Origin: Nonomuraea harbinensis
GTDB taxonomy: Bacteria > Actinomycetota > Actinomycetes > Streptosporangiales > Streptosporangiaceae
Length of the DNA stretch: 64,000 nucleotides
Assembly (NCBI RefSeq): GCF_019396385.1
Contig: NZ_JAHKRN010000015.1
Coordinates: forward strand, 1 to 64,000
Direction of reading: 5' to 3'
The stretch's first letter is position 1; every line of letters starts with the position of its first letter. The notes under the pieces were generated by a model, which was given only the letters and a program-made list of their open reading frames with translations, made no database searches and was not told the origin of the DNA. Position numbers and translations under genes: made by a program. This document shows positions 25,265 through 33,484 of the stretch, piece by piece.

Positions 25265-25376
25265 CCGCTCGGGAGCAGGCGCCCTAGGGAAATCCCTGGG
25301 GCGCCTCCTGACGCGGCCGCCGCCGTGCTCTGAGAGCTTGTCCCCTGTCGGGCAGGCGCGCGGACCGGGAGGCGGC

Positions 25377-27308
25377 ATGGGGATCAGCGAGGGCGCGACC
25401 GGGCAGGCCAAGCGGCTGGCCGACGCCGTGGACCTGCGGGACTTCCTGGACACGGCGGGCACGCTCACGCTCGCCGACCGGCGCACGCTCGTGGAGCAGG
25501 CGCTGGTGCTGATCGAGCAGAACTACGCGCACCTCCCGCTGAAGATCGCGATGTACGCGGTCAACCCGGTGCAGCGGCTCCGGCTGCTGGCCCTGAGGCT
25601 CAGCCGCCAGACCGCCGCGACCGCCGGCCCCGAGCCGAGCTTCCACGCGGAGCTGTCGGAGATCTTCCACTCGGTACGCGACCTGCACACGAACTACCTG
25701 CTCCCGCAGCCGTACCCGAGCAAGGTCGCCTACCTCCCGTTCCTGATCGAGGAGTGCCACGAGGACGGCAGACCCCGCTACCTGGTGACCAGGCTCGTGG
25801 AGGGGTTCTCGGCGCCGGGGCTGGAGCCGGGCGCCGAGGTCACCCACTGGAACGGGACCCCGATCGGCGCCGCGGTGGACGCCAACGCCGCACGGTACGC
25901 CGGCGGCAACCCGGCGGCGCGGCACTCGCGCGGGCTGCAGTCGCTGACCATCCGGCCGCTGGTGATCCACCTGCCGCCCGACGAGTCCTGGGTGACGCTC
26001 GGCTACCTGGGCCGGGACGGGATAGCCCGCGAGCTGCGGGAGCCGTGGCGGGTGACGGACAACCCGCCGCCGTTCGTCGACGCCGGGGCGCTCACCGAGG
26101 CCGCCGTGTCGCAGGGGCTGGACCTGGGCACGGACGCGATCTCCCGCGCGCTCAGGATGCTGTACGTCCCCCGGACGCTCACGGCGGAGATCGTCGACGC
26201 CGCCGGGACCGACGCCCCGGGAGCGGACCTCCCGACGTCCATGCCTGCGTTCTTCAAGGCGCGGGCCGTGGACACGCCGTCGGGAACCTTCGGCCACATC
26301 CGCGTGTTCACCTTCAACACCAACGACCCCGGCGCGTTCGTCGGCGAGTTCGTCCGGCTCGCCGGCCTGCTGCCGCGGAACGGGCTCGTGGTCGACGTGC
26401 GGGGCAACGGCGGCGGGCACATCCACGCCGCCGAGTTCCTGCTGCAGACGCTGACGCCGCACCGGATCACCCCCGAGCCGACCCAGTTCGTCACCACGCC
26501 GCTGAACGTGCGGATCTGCGCGCAGCACGAGGAGAACCCGACCGGGCAGATCGACCTCGGACCGTGGTGCCCGTCCATGAACCAGGCCCTGGAGATCGGC
26601 GCCGTGCACTCGGCCGGCTTCGCCATCACCCCCGAGGCCGGGGCCAACGCCATCGGCCAGTGCTATCACGGCCCGGTCGTGCTGATCACCGACGCCCGCT
26701 GCTACTCGGCGACGGACATCTTCGCCGCCGGCTTCCAGGACCACGGGATCGGCCCCGTCCTCGGCGTGGACGACAACACCGGCGCGGGCGGCGCCAACGT
26801 CTGGACGCACGAGCTGCTCAAGCTCCTGCTCGAACTGCCCAGCCCGGCGCCCGGCTCGCCGTACCGGCCGCTGCCCGGCGGAGCGGGCATGCGCGTGTCG
26901 GTCCGCCGCACGCTGCGCGTCCACGAGCTGGCCGGCACGCCCGTCGAGGACCTCGGCGTACGGCCAGGCCACCGCCACCGCCTGACCCGCCGGGACATCC
27001 TGGCCGGCAACCAGGACCTGCTCGACCGCGCGGGCGAGCTCCTCGCGGCCCTTCCGGCCCGCCGCCTCGACGTGCGCGTCGCGGGGGCGGCGGACGAGCT
27101 GACCCTGCGGACCGGCCTCCTGGACCGGGCGGACGTCTACCTGGACGGCAGGCCGCGGCTCACCGTGGACCTGACCCAGGAGACGGTCACCGTGACGGTC
27201 ACCGTGACGGTCACCGTGACCGTCCCCGGCCTCGCCGCCGCGCAGGTCGTCCGCGTGGAGGGCTTCCAGTCCGGGCGGCTCGTCGCCGCCCGTACCCTCA
27301 GGCCCTGA
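25377..27308 (+). CDS. S41 family (tail-specific/C-terminal processing) peptidase-like protein
   Basis: This protein of about 643 residues has a C-terminal S41 protease core. The core begins with VVDVRGNGGG (about residue 340) and has the catalytic Ser in CYSATDIFAAGFQDHG, followed by IGPVLGVDDNTGAGGANVW. The N-terminal half includes a predicted PDZ-like region around GLEPGAEVTHWNGTPIG. There is no signal peptide, so it may act inside the cell. ATG 25377 is chosen because GGGAGG lies just upstream, in preference to the TTG at 25338. The C-terminal 110 residues contain a (Val-Thr)n run coded by a 12-base tandem repeat. The catalytic Lys partner is not obvious by eye, so activity is probable rather than certain. 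The gene overlaps the convergent LacI gene by 11 bases. Confidence 0.82.
   Translation: MGISEGATGQAKRLADAVDLRDFLDTAGTLTLADRRTLVEQALVLIEQNYAHLPLKIAMYAVNPVQRLRLLALRLSRQTAATAGPEPSFHAELSEIFHSVRDLHTNYLLPQPYPSKVAYLPFLIEECHEDGRPRYLVTRLVEGFSAPGLEPGAEVTHWNGTPIGAAVDANAARYAGGNPAARHSRGLQSLTIRPLVIHLPPDESWVTLGYLGRDGIARELREPWRVTDNPPPFVDAGALTEAAVSQGLDLGTDAISRALRMLYVPRTLTAEIVDAAGTDAPGADLPTSMPAFFKARAVDTPSGTFGHIRVFTFNTNDPGAFVGEFVRLAGLLPRNGLVVDVRGNGGGHIHAAEFLLQTLTPHRITPEPTQFVTTPLNVRICAQHEENPTGQIDLGPWCPSMNQALEIGAVHSAGFAITPEAGANAIGQCYHGPVVLITDARCYSATDIFAAGFQDHGIGPVLGVDDNTGAGGANVWTHELLKLLLELPSPAPGSPYRPLPGGAGMRVSVRRTLRVHELAGTPVEDLGVRPGHRHRLTRRDILAGNQDLLDRAGELLAALPARRLDVRVAGAADELTLRTGLLDRADVYLDGRPRLTVDLTQETVTVTVTVTVTVTVPGLAAAQVVRVEGFQSGRLVAARTLRP
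27182..27217 (+). repeat. Three 12-bp tandem repeats within the S41 gene
   Basis: The unit GACGGTCACCGT occurs three times in perfect tandem (27182-27193, 27194-27205, 27206-27217), with a degenerate fourth start at 27218. It encodes Val-Thr-Val-Thr repeats, probably a beta-strand linker. Repeat number could vary between strains by slippage. Confidence 0.85.
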
Positions 27309-28380
27309 CCCCGGCGCCGGGCCGGCCGGGGTACGGCCCGCAGCTGCCCCGGATGATCAGCTCCGTGGGCAGCACCACCGTGCGCGGGCGGCGGGCGCCC
27401 GTGCGCAGGACGAGCTCGGCCGCCCGGTAGCCGATGTCGCGCCCCGGCTGGGCGATCACCGTCAGGGGAGGCGAGCAGAGCTCCGCCCACGGGACGTCGT
27501 CGTACATCACGAGCGACACGTCCCTCGGCACCCGCAGATCGAGCTCGCGGGCGGCGAGGACGGCGGCCTCACCGAGCACGTTGCCCCCGGCCACCACCGC
27601 CGACAGGTCCGGACGGCTCTGGAACAGACCGGAGGCGGCCGCGTAGGCGGAGTCGCGGCTCCCGGTGGCGAACACGATCAGCTCCTCGTCCGCCGGCGCC
27701 CCCACCGCCTCGCGGAACGCCTCCGCCCGCCGGTCGTGCCCGGGGCCGCCGAGATAGGCGATGCGCCGGTGGCCGAGCCCTCTCAGGTAGCGCACCGCCG
27801 TACGGATGCCCGACCGGTCGTCGGCGAGGACCGCGGGGACGTCCAGCGGGCGCGACGGGCGGGCCGGCGGCAGGCCGTCGAGGAGCATGAGGTCGCGGTC
27901 GGGGCCCTCGCCGGCCGGATCGGCGCCCTCGACCGGCAGGCGGTCGGCGAAGACCACCGTCATGCCCGCCCTGAGGGCCGGCTGCCAGGTCTCGGCGTCG
28001 CCGGACGGCACCGCGACCACCCGGTCCACGCTCTGCTCCAGCAGCATGCCGATCATCTCCGACTCCTGCTCGGGGTCGTCGCCGGTGGAGCCCAGCACGA
28101 CCGGCTCGCCGGCCGAGCGCGCGTACGCGAGCGCCCCCTCGGCGAGCTGGCCGAAGAACGTGTCGGTCAGGTCGGGGACCAGCAGCCCGAGCCCGCCGGT
28201 GCGGCGCTGGCGCAGGTTGCGGCCGACGGCGCTGGGGCGGTAGTCGAGCTGGGCCGCGACCGCCAGCACCCGCTCCCTGGTCTGAGGGCTGGCCGAGCCG
28301 CCTGACAGCACCCGGGACACGGTGGCGATGCCCACGCCCGCGGCCTCGGCCACGTCCTTGATCGTCGCCCGCTTATCCAT
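27298..28380 (-). CDS. LacI family transcriptional regulator
   Basis: This is a 360-residue repressor. The HTH and hinge start at the N-terminus: ATIKDVAEAAGVGIATVSRV then LSGGSASPQTRERVLAVAAQ. The periplasmic-binding-like effector domain follows, with GLGLLVPDLTDTFFGQLAEG and SVDRVVAVPSG segments and a C-terminal YDDVPWAELCSPPLT. The ATG at 28380 lies inside a 16-base palindrome, indicating autoregulation. It diverges from the MsiK-type ATPase gene at 28551, whose promoter has GAAAACG/CGTTTC half-sites, so control of carbohydrate uptake is a reasonable inference. The sugar effector is unknown. Its 3' end overlaps the S41 gene on the other strand. Confidence 0.9.
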   Translation of the reverse strand: MDKRATIKDVAEAAGVGIATVSRVLSGGSASPQTRERVLAVAAQLDYRPSAVGRNLRQRRTGGLGLLVPDLTDTFFGQLAEGALAYARSAGEPVVLGSTGDDPEQESEMIGMLLEQSVDRVVAVPSGDAETWQPALRAGMTVVFADRLPVEGADPAGEGPDRDLMLLDGLPPARPSRPLDVPAVLADDRSGIRTAVRYLRGLGHRRIAYLGGPGHDRRAEAFREAVGAPADEELIVFATGSRDSAYAAASGLFQSRPDLSAVVAGGNVLGEAAVLAARELDLRVPRDVSLVMYDDVPWAELCSPPLTVIAQPGRDIGYRAAELVLRTGARRPRTVVLPTELIIRGSCGPYPGRPGAGVRA

Positions 28381-28394
28381 GGAAACGATTCCAT
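28379..28394. promoter_or_regulatory. LacI-type operator overlapping the regulator start codon
   Basis: ATGGAA-ACGA-TTCCAT is a perfect 16-base palindrome (six-base arms, four-base centre) that overlaps the LacI-family ATG. Its GGAAACG half-site resembles LacI-family operators. Binding here would block the gene's own expression. Confidence 0.7.
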
Positions 28395-28454
28395 CATGCT
28401 TTCCCGATTTCCGGAAGACCGCCGGTCCCGCGATGGCTGTTCATAGGGGAACCC

Positions 28455-28500
28455 TTGACAGGGATATCCGTTTCACGATGAGATGCTTGAAAACGTATCC
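28455..28500 (+). promoter_or_regulatory. Probable promoter and inverted repeat upstream of msiK
   Basis: TTGACA at 28455-28460 lies 18 bases before TGAGAT at 28479-28484, close to a vegetative promoter. An imperfect inverted repeat, GGATATCCGTTTCA (28462-28475) and TGAAAACGTATCC (28488-28500), spans the -10 region. It carries GAAAACG/CGTTTC half-sites like those of LacI-family proteins. Repression of the downstream ATPase by the divergent LacI protein is inferred. Confidence 0.55.
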
Positions 28501-28550
28501 ACATACGCATCATCGACTATCGGGGCCATCGCCCTGCGCGAAGGACTGTC

Positions 28551-29771
<1,221 letters not shown>

Positions 29772-29800
29772 CCGCAGCCGTACTCCGGCTACCGATTCCC

Positions 29801-29822
29801 GGCCGCGGGCCCGCCCGCGGCC
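29801..29822. terminator. Perfect GC hairpin between convergent msiK and SDR genes
   Basis: GGCCGCGGG (29801-29809) pairs with CCCGCGGCC (29814-29822) around CCCG. It sits 30 bases after the msiK stop and about 60 bases from the SDR stop, so it can serve both convergent genes. There is no U-run. Confidence 0.6.
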
Positions 29823-29882
29823 GTCCGGGCCCTCATCGCGACCCCCTCCCGCGAAGAGGGCCCGACCCGTTTCCCGGATCCG

Positions 29883-30635
29883 TCAACGGCGGCCGATGCG
29901 GGCGGAGACCTCCGCGACCAGGCGGCGCGGCACGAACCTGCCGACCGCGACGACCGCCTTGTAGCGCAGGCTCGGCACCGAGACCCACTTGCCCAGCGCC
30001 AGATCGCGCAGCGCCTCGGCGACGAGCTTGTCGGCGTCCAGCCACATGAACCCCGGCATGCCGGACATGTCGATCGAAGCGCGCTGGTGGAACTCCGTCC
30101 GCACGAAACCCGGGCAGAGCGCCATGACCTTGACGCCGGGCTCGCTGATCTCGGCCGCGGCGGACTCGCTGAAGTTGGCCACCCAGGCCTTGGACGCGCT
30201 GTAGGTGCCGCGGGTGAAGAAGCCCGCCACCGAACCGACGTTAACCACCGCGCCCTTGCCGCGTTTGCGCATCCCCGGCAGCGCCGCCAGGGTCAGCCGC
30301 AGCACCGCCTCGCAGTGGACCTTGAGCATCCGCAGCTCGTCCTCCACCGGCGTGTCGAGGAAGTCGTGCCGCTGCGCGAACCCGGCGTTGTTGACCAGCA
30401 GATCGACCCCGGCACGGCAGCGCGCCTCCACCAGGGCCAGGCCGTCGTCGGTCGCCAGGTCGGCGGGCAGGACCTCGACCGCGACCCCGTACCTCAGCTC
30501 CAGCTGAGCGGCGGCCTCGCCGAGCCGCCGCTCGTCGCGCGCCACCAGGACCAGGGTGAAACCGTCGGCTGCCAGCCGGCGGGCGAAGGCGGCGCCGATG
30601 CCGGCCGTGGCGCCGGTGATCAATGCGGTAGGCAT
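29883..30635 (-). CDS. Short-chain dehydrogenase/reductase
   Basis: This is a 250-residue NAD(P)-dependent oxidoreductase of the classical SDR type. The cofactor motif TGATAGIG is at residues 7-14, NNAG in LLVNNAGFA near residue 86, the catalytic Ser in VNVGSVAGF near 137 and YSASK near 150. A C-terminal extension, SLRYKAVVAVGRFVPRRL, ends with a basic amphipathic helix and resembles members acting on lipophilic substrates near membranes. No partner genes are adjacent: the convergent msiK is unrelated. Reaction direction and substrate are unknown. Start ATG 30635 encodes MPTALITG at the expected position. Confidence 0.9.
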   Translation of the reverse strand: MPTALITGATAGIGAAFARRLAADGFTLVLVARDERRLGEAAAQLELRYGVAVEVLPADLATDDGLALVEARCRAGVDLLVNNAGFAQRHDFLDTPVEDELRMLKVHCEAVLRLTLAALPGMRKRGKGAVVNVGSVAGFFTRGTYSASKAWVANFSESAAAEISEPGVKVMALCPGFVRTEFHQRASIDMSGMPGFMWLDADKLVAEALRDLALGKWVSVPSLRYKAVVAVGRFVPRRLVAEVSARIGRR

Positions 30636-31060
30636 GCCAAGAACCCTAACGCGGCGGGGGTGCGCGATCGCTGGAGCCGATCGTTCCGGTTCGTTCGCGG
30701 CGGACCGGCGGCGACCGGAGAATCAACATCGACAACCTTTTTCGGGAACCCCCTCGGGCTGGGCGCCGTCATGCGTGCCTTACGGCCCGCTCAGCCCGCC
30801 GTAGCTCCGGAAAACGGAGTGGGGAGGGGGTGCAAGTCCGGGTCGCGGAGCCTGACCGGGTTCGGGCTGCTCGCGATGGAGAAGCGGGAGGCCACGTACC
30901 CTCCGCACCACGTGGGCAGTGGCGCCGGGTCGCGAAGAGCGCGCGGGGACGGCGCGGCGGTGGCGAAGAGCGCGGTTGGGACGGCGTGGCGGTGGCGGAC
31001 TGCGGGTTGGGGCGGGGTGGTGGCGTTGGGCGGTGGTGAGGGCGGTTGGGGCGTGCGAGG
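30636..31060. other. 425-base GC-rich gap with an imperfect tandem duplication
   Basis: No convincing gene is seen. An imperfect duplication of about 31 bases lies at 30933-30963 and 30964-30995, with units beginning CGAAGAGCGCG and ending CGGCGGTGG (first copy) or TGGCGGTGG (second). A GGTGCAAGTCCG stretch near 30827-30838 resembles the core of a cobalamin riboswitch, but the remaining B12-box features are absent. The region is the shared upstream area of the SDR and the sugar dehydrogenase. Confidence 0.45.
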
Positions 31061-32269
31061 ATGGGCGGCGTGCGCCTCGCTGTGGCCGTGCTCGCCGTCG
31101 TCCTGACCGGCTGCTCCGCCGCGCCGCCGGAAGGGGCCCCCGTCCCGCCGTCCGCGTCCGTTCCGGCCGGCACTGAGGCGGTGAGTCCGTCCGCGTCCGG
31201 TTCGGCCGTCGGGACGGAGGCGGTGAGTCCGTCCGGTTCGCCCGCGGCGAGTACGCCCGCGCAGGGCAGGCTGCGGTTCACGCGGATCGCCGAGTTGGAA
31301 CGGCCGGTGGCGTTCGCCGTCCGGAGCGGGGATCGGCGGCTGTACGTGGCCGAGCAGGGCGGCAGGCTGCGCACCACCGACGGCGACACGGTCGTCGACC
31401 TGTCCGGAGAGGTGAGCGGCGGCAACGAGCAGGGCCTGCTCGGCGTCGCCTTCCACCCGTCCGGCCGCTGGCTCTACCTCGACTGGACCGACAAGGCCGG
31501 CACCACCCACGTCACCGAATGGGCCTACGACGGCGCCCGCGCCACCCGCAGGCGTGACGTGCTGACGCAGGAACAGCCGTTCGCCAACCACAACGGCGGC
31601 CAGCTCGCCTTCGGCCCCGACGGCTACCTCTACATCGCGCTCGGCGACGGCGGCGGCGGCGGTGACCCGGAGGGCAACGGCCAGGACCTGGGCACGCTGC
31701 TGGGCAAGATCCTGCGCATCGACCCGCGCGGCGGGAAACCCTACGCGGTGCCGGAGGACAACCCGTTCGTCGGCAAGGAGGGCGCGCGGACCGAGATCTG
31801 GGCCTACGGGCTGCGCAACCCGTGGCGGTTCGGCTTCGACCGGGCCAACGGCGACCTGTGGATCGGCGACGTCGGCCAGAACGCGTGGGAGGAGGTCGAC
31901 TACCAGCCGGCCGGCTCCGAAGGCGGCGAGAACTACGGCTGGAACCTGCGTGAGGGCAGGGAACGCTTCCGCCAGGGCCCGGCCGGGAAGCTGACCGACC
32001 CGGTGATCGTCTACCCGCTGAACGAGGGCGGCAACTGCTCGGTGATCGCCGGGTTCGTCTACCACGGCGCGAAGATCCCGTGGCTGCGCGGCCAGTTCCT
32101 CTACGGCGACTTCTGCGCGGGGTGGATCAGGGCGGCGCCCGTCGACGAGCCGGCACGCGACCGGCGCGTGGGCGAGGTGGAGCAGCTGTCCTCGTTCGGC
32201 GAGGACCACGACGGTGAGCTGTACGCGCTCAGCCTGGCCGGCCCCGTCTACCGGATCGATCCCGCCTGA
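31061..32269 (+). CDS. Secreted PQQ-type (soluble glucose dehydrogenase-like) sugar dehydrogenase lipoprotein
   Basis: This lipid-anchored beta-propeller dehydrogenase of about 402 residues probably oxidises sugars with pyrroloquinoline quinone. The signal is MGGVRLAVAVLAVVLTGC with lipidated Cys18, then a Ser/Pro/Ala-rich linker. The propeller shows family wording LLGVAFHPSG, FANHNGGQLAFGPDGYLYI, GDGGGGGDP, ILRIDPRG, IWAYGLRNPWRFGFD and GDVGQNAWEEVDY. The start is taken as ATG 31061; TTG 31046 is the alternative. No PQQ synthesis genes are in the window, so PQQ may be taken from outside or made elsewhere. Its last 41 bases overlap the convergent CMD gene. Confidence 0.88.
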   Translation: MGGVRLAVAVLAVVLTGCSAAPPEGAPVPPSASVPAGTEAVSPSASGSAVGTEAVSPSGSPAASTPAQGRLRFTRIAELERPVAFAVRSGDRRLYVAEQGGRLRTTDGDTVVDLSGEVSGGNEQGLLGVAFHPSGRWLYLDWTDKAGTTHVTEWAYDGARATRRRDVLTQEQPFANHNGGQLAFGPDGYLYIALGDGGGGGDPEGNGQDLGTLLGKILRIDPRGGKPYAVPEDNPFVGKEGARTEIWAYGLRNPWRFGFDRANGDLWIGDVGQNAWEEVDYQPAGSEGGENYGWNLREGRERFRQGPAGKLTDPVIVYPLNEGGNCSVIAGFVYHGAKIPWLRGQFLYGDFCAGWIRAAPVDEPARDRRVGEVEQLSSFGEDHDGELYALSLAGPVYRIDPA

Positions 32270-32573
32270 CCAGTTCGATCAGGTCCTCGACCTGCTTGCC
32301 GAGCCGGGTCCCCCGCGTCCAGCCCGCGTAGTGGGTGAGGAAGACGACGAGCTCCCGCAGCTCGGCCTCGTCCAGGTCGCCCGTGCGCAGCGCCGCGTCG
32401 AGCTGTAGCTCCACCTGGTCGTCGATGCCCTGCCCGACGAGCAGGCCGAGCAGGAGCAGGCGGCGTTCTCTGAGGGTGAGCGTCTCCCGCGACCAGAGGT
32501 CGGCGAAGGCGCGCTCAGCCGTCATCCCGTACGAGTCGACGATCTCCGTGGCCGGTCCGGCCGGTTCTGTCAT
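32229..32573 (-). CDS. Carboxymuconolactone decarboxylase (CMD) family protein
   Basis: This 114-residue all-helical protein fits the CMD/AhpD-like fold: LTLRERRLLLLGLLVGQGID (residues 35-54) and ELRELVVFLTHYAGW (about 75-89), the latter resembling the C-terminal conserved helix. No CxxC pair of AhpD peroxidases is present, so it is closer to decarboxylase-type or structural members. ATG 32573 has CGGAGCG six bases upstream, in preference to a start further 5'. The 3' end overlaps the sugar dehydrogenase gene on the other strand. Function is only family level. Confidence 0.78.
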   Translation of the reverse strand: MTEPAGPATEIVDSYGMTAERAFADLWSRETLTLRERRLLLLGLLVGQGIDDQVELQLDAALRTGDLDEAELRELVVFLTHYAGWTRGTRLGKQVEDLIELVRRDRSGRRGRPG

Positions 32574-32806
32574 CGTGCGCTCCGGTCGCGTGAGGGGGGT
32601 GGCTTCATCTTCGGCCACCCACCGCGCGATGACCAAGAGGCCCGGCCGGAAGTCAGACCTGGACGACAGGAAGACCTGTTGATCTGTAACAAGTGAGACC
32701 AACGCACGGCCAAGTTTTGGTCAAGATTTCTCATGCTGTGCACGGCTCAGTCGGGAGAAAACGGGCACAACAACTGCGGTGCCTCGTCATGCGGAGGTAA
32801 TCCCTG

Positions 32807-33484
32807 GTGAAGACGACGCGGGCGTGGATCGCGCTCATCGCCGCGGCGGCGACCATGTCCGCTTGCGGGCAACCCGAGTTCCACTACGTGCGCGACCGGG
32901 ACGGCACCACCTACTTCAAAGTGCCGTCCTCCTTCTCCCGGCTCGACGCGTCCCCGCTCGAACGGCTGCTGTCGGACGACCACCCGAGCTCGGCGGCGGC
33001 GCAGTTGCGCAGGCAACAGGTCTGGTCGACGGCCTACGACCAGGCGGCCCGGCCCGCCGTGGAGCACCTGTTCGGCTCGCGGGACCCGTTCGTGTACGTG
33101 ACCGTGCGCAAGCTGACCGACGGGCAGCGCAACGAGATCTCGCTCAACCGGATGCGCGACTTCCTCCTGCCGGTGACCGAGCAGACGCGCACGGCGTACC
33201 TGATGTCCGTGCTGCGGGCGGGGCGGGCGCCGGCGTTCAGCCACTTCGAGCCGCTCATGGACAGGGAGCTCGCCCTCGGCGACGGGGCCAGGGGGGTCCG
33301 GGTCCGCTACAACTACCGGATCGGCGGCGAGATCCAGACATTCGACCAGACGGTCATTCTCGACGGCCAGGGAACGAGCCTGTCGGTGATGTTCCTCGCG
33401 TGCGAGGCGACCTGCTTCACCCGGCGCGCCGCCGAGTTCGACCAGATCGCGGGTTCCTTCAACCTGCTCAGGCTGCCCGGATGA
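32807..33484 (+). CDS. Lipoprotein of unknown function, coupled to an FtsH-like protease
   Basis: This 225-residue predicted lipoprotein has signal MKTTRAWIALIAAAATMSAC with Cys20 lipidated and GGAGG upstream of GTG 32807. The mature part contains conserved-looking YFKVPSSFSRLD and DGTTYF segments, VTVRKLTDGQRNEIS, and a terminal pair of Cys (ACEATCF) that could form a disulfide. I do not recognise a family. The following ATP-dependent membrane protease starts within its stop codon, so the lipoprotein is probably a partner or regulator of that protease at the cell surface, analogous in arrangement to known protease-adaptor pairs. That role is inferred from coupling only. Confidence 0.8.
   Translation: MKTTRAWIALIAAAATMSACGQPEFHYVRDRDGTTYFKVPSSFSRLDASPLERLLSDDHPSSAAAQLRRQQVWSTAYDQAARPAVEHLFGSRDPFVYVTVRKLTDGQRNEISLNRMRDFLLPVTEQTRTAYLMSVLRAGRAPAFSHFEPLMDRELALGDGARGVRVRYNYRIGGEIQTFDQTVILDGQGTSLSVMFLACEATCFTRRAAEFDQIAGSFNLLRLPG

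Noticed and set aside
30820-30865. Possible cobalamin riboswitch (GGTGCAAGTCCG)
   Set aside because: Only the short core is present; the other B12-box elements and a suitable downstream gene are missing.
32779-33480. Extended N-terminus for the FtsH-like protein
   Set aside because: The frame runs through the lipoprotein gene in another frame and reads as Arg/Gln-rich; the overlap start at 33481 or GTG 33496 gives a normal membrane-protein N-terminus.
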